Below, piece by piece: positions 1 through 5,444 of a stretch of DNA of 5,444 bases (position 1 is its first letter; every line of letters starts with the position of its first letter). Made by a program: the position numbers and the translations under genes. The notes beneath the pieces were generated by a model. It saw only the letters and a list, made by a program, of their open reading frames with translations, did not search any database and was not told the DNA's origin. Source of the stretch: Victivallales bacterium Lenti_02 (GTDB lineage Bacteria > Verrucomicrobiota > Lentisphaeria > Oligosphaerales > Lenti-02); NCBI GenBank assembly GCA_001603055.1, contig LVAZ01000400.1, forward strand, positions 1 through 5,444, read 5' to 3'.

Positions 1-2610
<2,610 letters not shown>

Positions 2611-2664
2611 GTATGCTGAACTCTGCTTGAGGTGGGTTGCAGGGGGAGGCGCCGGCCCGTCCGG
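2611..2664 (-). other. gyrB-gyrA spacer, in frame with both genes
   Basis: The 54-base spacer between the gyrB stop and the gyrA ATG is exactly 18 codons, so the genes share a frame and only the TAG separates them. Read through, it would encode a proline-rich stretch (PDGPAPPPATHLKQSSAY). I see no promoter and no hairpin with a T-tract, so co-transcription is the simplest reading. The bases before the gyrA ATG (GCAGAGTTCAGCATAC) hold only a weak purine patch and no clear Shine-Dalgarno, so gyrA translation may depend on coupling to gyrB or on a leader-independent start. Confidence 0.8.
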
Positions 2665-5178
2665 CTAGATGTCGAGGTCCTTGACGCTGGCCGCGTATTT
2701 CTCGATGTACTCGCGGCGGGGCTCGACCTCGTCGCCCATGAGCAGGGTGAACATGCGCTCGGCCCCGATGGCGTCCTCCATGGTCACCTTGATCATCTTG
2801 CGCTGGTCCGGGTCCATGGTGGTCTCCCAGAGCTGGTCGGGGTTCATTTCGCCGAGACCTTTGTAGCGCTGGATGTAGAGCCCCTCCTGGCCGACGCTGC
2901 GGATGTGGGCGAACAGCTCGGAGAGGGAGCTGGCGGGGAGCCGCTCGTCGCCGTGGACGATTTCGGCGATGGTTTCCTTGCGCTCGCCGCTGGGGAATAG
3001 GCTGCCCGCGCCGAGGCCGAATTCGGCGAGGCGGCGGTCGATCTCGTCGAAGGCCTTGGCCTCGTAGATGCGGGTGACCTCGATGGCGCTGCGGACGAGG
3101 GCGCGGAGGTTCTCCTCGCGCAGGGCGCGGTCCTCGGCGGTCTCGCCGGCGATGTCGGCGGCGGCGGGCATGATGCGGCGCTCGGCCTCGGCGATCAGGC
3201 GGGCCTCCTCGTCGTCGGAGTAGACGAAGCTGGTGGTGAGGTCGCCGTCCGGTTCGCGCACGGCGACCCGGGCGATGGGGAAGCCGCCGGTCTCGGCGCC
3301 GCGCGAGTGCAGATAGACCTCGGGGGCGATGCCGTGGCGCTGGAGGGCGCCGGTCAGGCGCATGGCCTCGCGGATGATGTGGACCAGCTCGTCGACCCGG
3401 CCGGCGCCGAGGCTCTCGCCGGTGGAGCTGGGCACCACCTCGACGTCGTCGAGGGCCAGGCGCAGCAGCAGGTTGTCCAGGTCCTCCTCGCTCTCGACGT
3501 ACTGCTCGCGGCGGCGGCGGCGCACCTTGAAGAGCGGCGGCTTGGCGATGTACACGTAGCCCGCCTCGATCAGGGGCTTCATCTGGCGGAAGAAGAAGGT
3601 CAGCAGCAGGGTGCAGATGTGGGAGCCGTCCACGTCCGCGTCGGTCATGATCACGATGCGGTGGTAGCGGGCCTTGAGCAGATCGAACTCGTCGGCGCCG
3701 ACGCCGCAGCCGATGGCCGTGATGAGGGCGCGGATTTCGAGGTTGTTGAGCAGCTTGTCGAGCCGGGCCTTCTCCACGTTGAGGAGTTTGCCGCGGATCG
3801 GCAGGATGGCCTGGAACTGGCTGTTGCGGCCCTGCTTGGCGGAGCCGCCGGCCGAGTCGCCCTCGACGATGTACAGCTCGCTCTTGGCCGGGTCGCGCTC
3901 GGAGCAGTCGGCCAGCTTGCCCGGCAGGGCGGTGGAATCGAGGGCGGTCTTGCGCCGGGTCAGCTCGCGCGCCTTGCGCGCCGCCTCCCGCGCCCGGCTC
4001 GCCAGCATGGTCTTCTCGATGACCAGCTTGGCGTCCTGCGGGTGCTCCTCGAAGTAGGTGGTGAGGCCGTCGTAGACGATGGAGTCGACGATGCCGCGCA
4101 CGTCGCCGTTGCCGAGCTTGGTCTTGGTCTGCCCCTCGAACTGGGGGTCGGAGACCTTGACGCTGATGACCGCGGCCAGGCCCTCGCGGCAGTCGCTGCC
4201 GGAGACGTTGGCCTCGTTCTTCAGGGCGGGGATGGCGCGGATGTAGTTGTTGACGCTGCGGGTCAGCGCGCCCTGGAAGCCGGTGAGGTGGGTGCCGCCC
4301 TCGATGGTGTTGATGTTGTTGGTGTAGCTGTAGATGTTCTCGTTGTAGCCGTCGTTGTACTGCATGGCGATCTCGGCCTCGACGCCCTCCCTGGCGCCGG
4401 CCAGGTAGATCACCTCGCCGTAGTTGACCTTGCCCTGGTTCAGGTGGGCGACGAACTCGCGGATGCCGCCCTCGTAGTGGAAGGTCTCCTCGCGGTCGCC
4501 CTCGGCCCCGCGCTCGTCCCGCAGGACGATGGTCAGCCCCGCGTTCAGGAAGGCCAGCTCGCGCATGCGCTTGGCCAGGATGTCCCACTTGTACTCGGTG
4601 ACCGGGAAGATGGCGCCGTCGGGCTTGAAGGTGACCTTGGTGCCGCGCTCGTCGGTGGCGCGCAGCCGGGCCAGGGGGGAGACGGTGCGCCCGCGCTCGA
4701 AGCGGATGTGGTGGCTCTCGCCGTCCCGCGACACCTCGACCTCGCACCAGGCGCTCAGGGCGTTGACGCAGGAGACGCCGACGCCGTGCAGGCCGCCCGA
4801 CACCTTGTAGGAGTCGTGGTCGAACTTGCCGCCCGCGTGCAGGATGGTCATCACCACCTCGACGGCGGGCTTCTGCTCGGTCTCGTGCAGGTCCACGGGA
4901 ATGCCGCGCCCGTTGTCCTCCACGGTGATGCTGTTGTCCACGTGGATGGCGACGACGATGCGGTTGCAGAACCCGGCCAGGGCCTCGTCGATGCTGTTGT
5001 CGACCACCTCGTAGACCAGATGGTGCAGGCCGCGTTCGCCCGTGTCGCCAATGTACATGCTCGGGCGCATCCGCACGGCTTCGAGCCCTTCGAGCACGGT
5101 GATCTGCTCGGCGCCGTATTTGCCGCTGTTCGGCTTCGTCGGCGAGGGCGTGTGCGCGACCGGTTCGTCCATTGCCAT
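2665..5178 (-). CDS. gyrB: DNA gyrase subunit B, complete
   Basis: GyrB is the ATPase and TOPRIM subunit of gyrase, partner of GyrA. The protein is 837 residues, close to the 804 of E. coli, which it matches with an offset of +15 through residue 522. Domains in order: GHKL ATPase about 24-230, with E57 and N61 (E. coli E42, N46), D88 in the DNGRGIP motif, and the lid HAGGKFD...GGLHGVGVS; transducer about 235-405, with Q350 and K352 of QTKTK; TOPRIM about 432-548, with EGDSAGGSAKQGRN from E439 and the metal ligands D513, D515 and D517 in TDADVDG; a Gram-negative-type insertion about 553-765; and the tail with QRYKGLGEMN at 770-779 and QLWETTMDP, gyrase-like rather than ParE-like. The ATG at 5178 is preferred because GAGGA lies 6 nt upstream. 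ATG 5214 would add 12 residues but has no Shine-Dalgarno, and ATG 5172 would leave a longer spacing. The stop is TAG at 2665-2667. Oddity: Cys522 where E. coli has Arg. Arg462 replaces E. coli Lys447, as in Gram-positive enzymes. Confidence 0.98.
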   Translation of the reverse strand: MAMDEPVAHTPSPTKPNSGKYGAEQITVLEGLEAVRMRPSMYIGDTGERGLHHLVYEVVDNSIDEALAGFCNRIVVAIHVDNSITVEDNGRGIPVDLHETEQKPAVEVVMTILHAGGKFDHDSYKVSGGLHGVGVSCVNALSAWCEVEVSRDGESHHIRFERGRTVSPLARLRATDERGTKVTFKPDGAIFPVTEYKWDILAKRMRELAFLNAGLTIVLRDERGAEGDREETFHYEGGIREFVAHLNQGKVNYGEVIYLAGAREGVEAEIAMQYNDGYNENIYSYTNNINTIEGGTHLTGFQGALTRSVNNYIRAIPALKNEANVSGSDCREGLAAVISVKVSDPQFEGQTKTKLGNGDVRGIVDSIVYDGLTTYFEEHPQDAKLVIEKTMLASRAREAARKARELTRRKTALDSTALPGKLADCSERDPAKSELYIVEGDSAGGSAKQGRNSQFQAILPIRGKLLNVEKARLDKLLNNLEIRALITAIGCGVGADEFDLLKARYHRIVIMTDADVDGSHICTLLLTFFFRQMKPLIEAGYVYIAKPPLFKVRRRRREQYVESEEDLDNLLLRLALDDVEVVPSSTGESLGAGRVDELVHIIREAMRLTGALQRHGIAPEVYLHSRGAETGGFPIARVAVREPDGDLTTSFVYSDDEEARLIAEAERRIMPAAADIAGETAEDRALREENLRALVRSAIEVTRIYEAKAFDEIDRRLAEFGLGAGSLFPSGERKETIAEIVHGDERLPASSLSELFAHIRSVGQEGLYIQRYKGLGEMNPDQLWETTMDPDQRKMIKVTMEDAIGAERMFTLLMGDEVEPRREYIEKYAASVKDLDI

Positions 5179-5184
5179 GTTTGT

Positions 5185-5189
5185 TCCTC
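5185..5189 (-). promoter_or_regulatory. Shine-Dalgarno of gyrB
   Basis: On the minus strand GAGGA is followed by ACAAAC and ATG, a 6-nt spacing. This decides the gyrB start at 5178 over the in-frame ATG at 5214, whose upstream bases (TTCTCCCGCCGGCGC) are pyrimidine- and GC-rich. Confidence 0.8.
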
Positions 5190-5237
5190 GTTGCTGCCTG
5201 GAGGGGAATGCCATGCGCCGGCGGGAGAACGCGGGCG

Positions 5238-5273
5238 GCGGCGGCCGGGCCGGTAAAACCGGCCAGACGCCGC
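5238..5273 (-). other. strong GC hairpin in the gyrB leader
   Basis: An inner perfect 7-bp stem (5248-5254 with 5258-5264) closes a 3-base loop, and an outer 6-bp stem (5238-5243 with 5268-5273) is separated from it by a 4 by 3 internal loop. In the minus-strand RNA the inner part reads GGCCGGU-UUU-ACCGGCC. No U-tract follows on either strand, so it is not a canonical intrinsic terminator. It sits about 60 bases ahead of the gyrB start. Confidence 0.55.
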
Positions 5274-5350
5274 TGCGGGACGACCGGTCGGAATCCGCCA
5301 GCCGCCGTCAGCTTCTCGCCAACCGGAGGAAGAGCCATAGGCGGGAAACG

Positions 5351-5397
5351 GGCACTATGCCGCTACCCACCTATATAATAGAAATACGTATAGTGCC
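5351..5397. repeat. 8-bp inverted repeat flanking the AT-rich island
   Basis: GGCACTAT at 5351-5358 and its exact reverse complement ATAGTGCC at 5390-5397 enclose 31 bases containing the AT-rich core (TATATAATAGAAATA). A wobble pair and one more pair can extend it inward. The right arm overlaps the candidate -10 and spacer, so it is placed like an operator. Chance occurrence of one such repeat in a few hundred bases is not negligible. Confidence 0.45.
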
Positions 5398-5414
5398 GGA
5401 ACCGGATTTTTCAA
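5387..5414 (-). promoter_or_regulatory. candidate sigma70-type promoter for gyrB-gyrA
   Basis: Minus strand: TTGAAA (5409-5414, 5 of 6 to TTGACA), a 16-bp spacer, then TATACG (5387-5392, 4 of 6 to TATAAT). It overlaps the only AT-rich island in the region and points toward gyrB; initiation would fall near 5380. A second possible -10, TATTAT at 5375-5380, has no fitting -35. The call is by eye. Confidence 0.4.
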
Positions 5415-5435
5415 CCTGCCGCGCCGGGGTCCGGC

Positions 5436-5444
5436 GGGGGGGGG
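5436..5444. repeat. G9 run at the window edge
   Basis: The last nine bases are all G, preceded by GGGGTCCGGC. Its position exactly at the end suggests a contig break at a GC homopolymer, or low-quality terminal bases; no function is implied. Confidence 0.8.

Larger units (their letters stand above)
5179..5444 (-). other. gyrB upstream region and probable mRNA leader
   Basis: No supported gene lies here. From right to left it has a G9 run at the window edge, a promoter-like AT-rich island (about 5371-5414) in otherwise very GC-rich DNA, about 100 bases with nothing I recognise, a strong GC hairpin at 5238-5273, and the gyrB Shine-Dalgarno. If the promoter call is right, the leader is about 200 nt, long for a housekeeping gene. 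I recognised no known riboswitch or tRNA. Confidence 0.6.

Noticed and set aside
5178..5214. Upstream in-frame ATG at 5214 as the gyrB start
   Set aside because: It would add 12 residues with no Shine-Dalgarno, and the added codons contain the good GAGGA site used by the ATG at 5178.
3307..5256. A 649-codon open frame on the plus strand opposite gyrB
   Set aside because: Same composition artefact as opposite gyrA; repetitive Ala/Asp/Val/Leu protein, while the minus strand encodes an unmistakable GyrB.
5238..5273. Intrinsic terminator
   Set aside because: The stem is strong but no T-tract follows on either strand.
5357..5444. A plus-strand frame from ATG 5357 open to the window end (29 codons)
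   Set aside because: Very short, no good Shine-Dalgarno, and it runs through the promoter-like AT island. The tail is just the GC/G9 run. A divergent gene cannot be judged without more sequence.

Overview
The window comes from a GC-rich bacterium and holds one thing: the DNA gyrase operon, read on the minus strand from right to left as gyrB then gyrA. GyrB has the TOPRIM insertion typical of Gram-negative gyrases. GyrA lacks the coiled-coil-region insertion seen in E. coli GyrA. The pattern does not look proteobacterial. My weak guess is a lineage of the PVC type (Verrucomicrobiota, Lentisphaerota or Kiritimatiellota), but nothing here settles it.

Layout. Positions 5179-5444 are the region upstream of gyrB. 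They hold an AT-rich island with a candidate sigma70-type promoter, an 8-bp inverted repeat around that island, a strong GC hairpin that would lie in the mRNA leader, and a good ribosome binding site. gyrB is complete at 5178-2665 (837 residues). A 54-bp spacer follows. gyrA starts at 2610 and runs off the left edge after 870 codons without a stop; by comparison with known GyrA proteins only the end of the C-terminal tail should be missing. The window ends inside gyrA on one side and in a run of nine G on the other, so it may be a whole short contig.

The two products form the GyrA2GyrB2 heterotetramer that uses ATP to introduce negative supercoils. GyrB supplies the ATPase and TOPRIM metal site; GyrA supplies the catalytic tyrosine and the DNA-wrapping pinwheel domain. 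The tight spacing fits co-transcription.

I found no undescribed system. The points worth checking are residue-level oddities in otherwise orthodox subunits (Gln at the GyrA quinolone position, Met in the GyrA KPxxRR motif, Val in the GyrA box, Cys in GyrB just after the TOPRIM DxDxD), a single amber codon separating two genes in the same frame, a C9 tract early in gyrA, and the structured gyrB upstream region. The very long open frames on the plus strand are antisense shadows of these genes.
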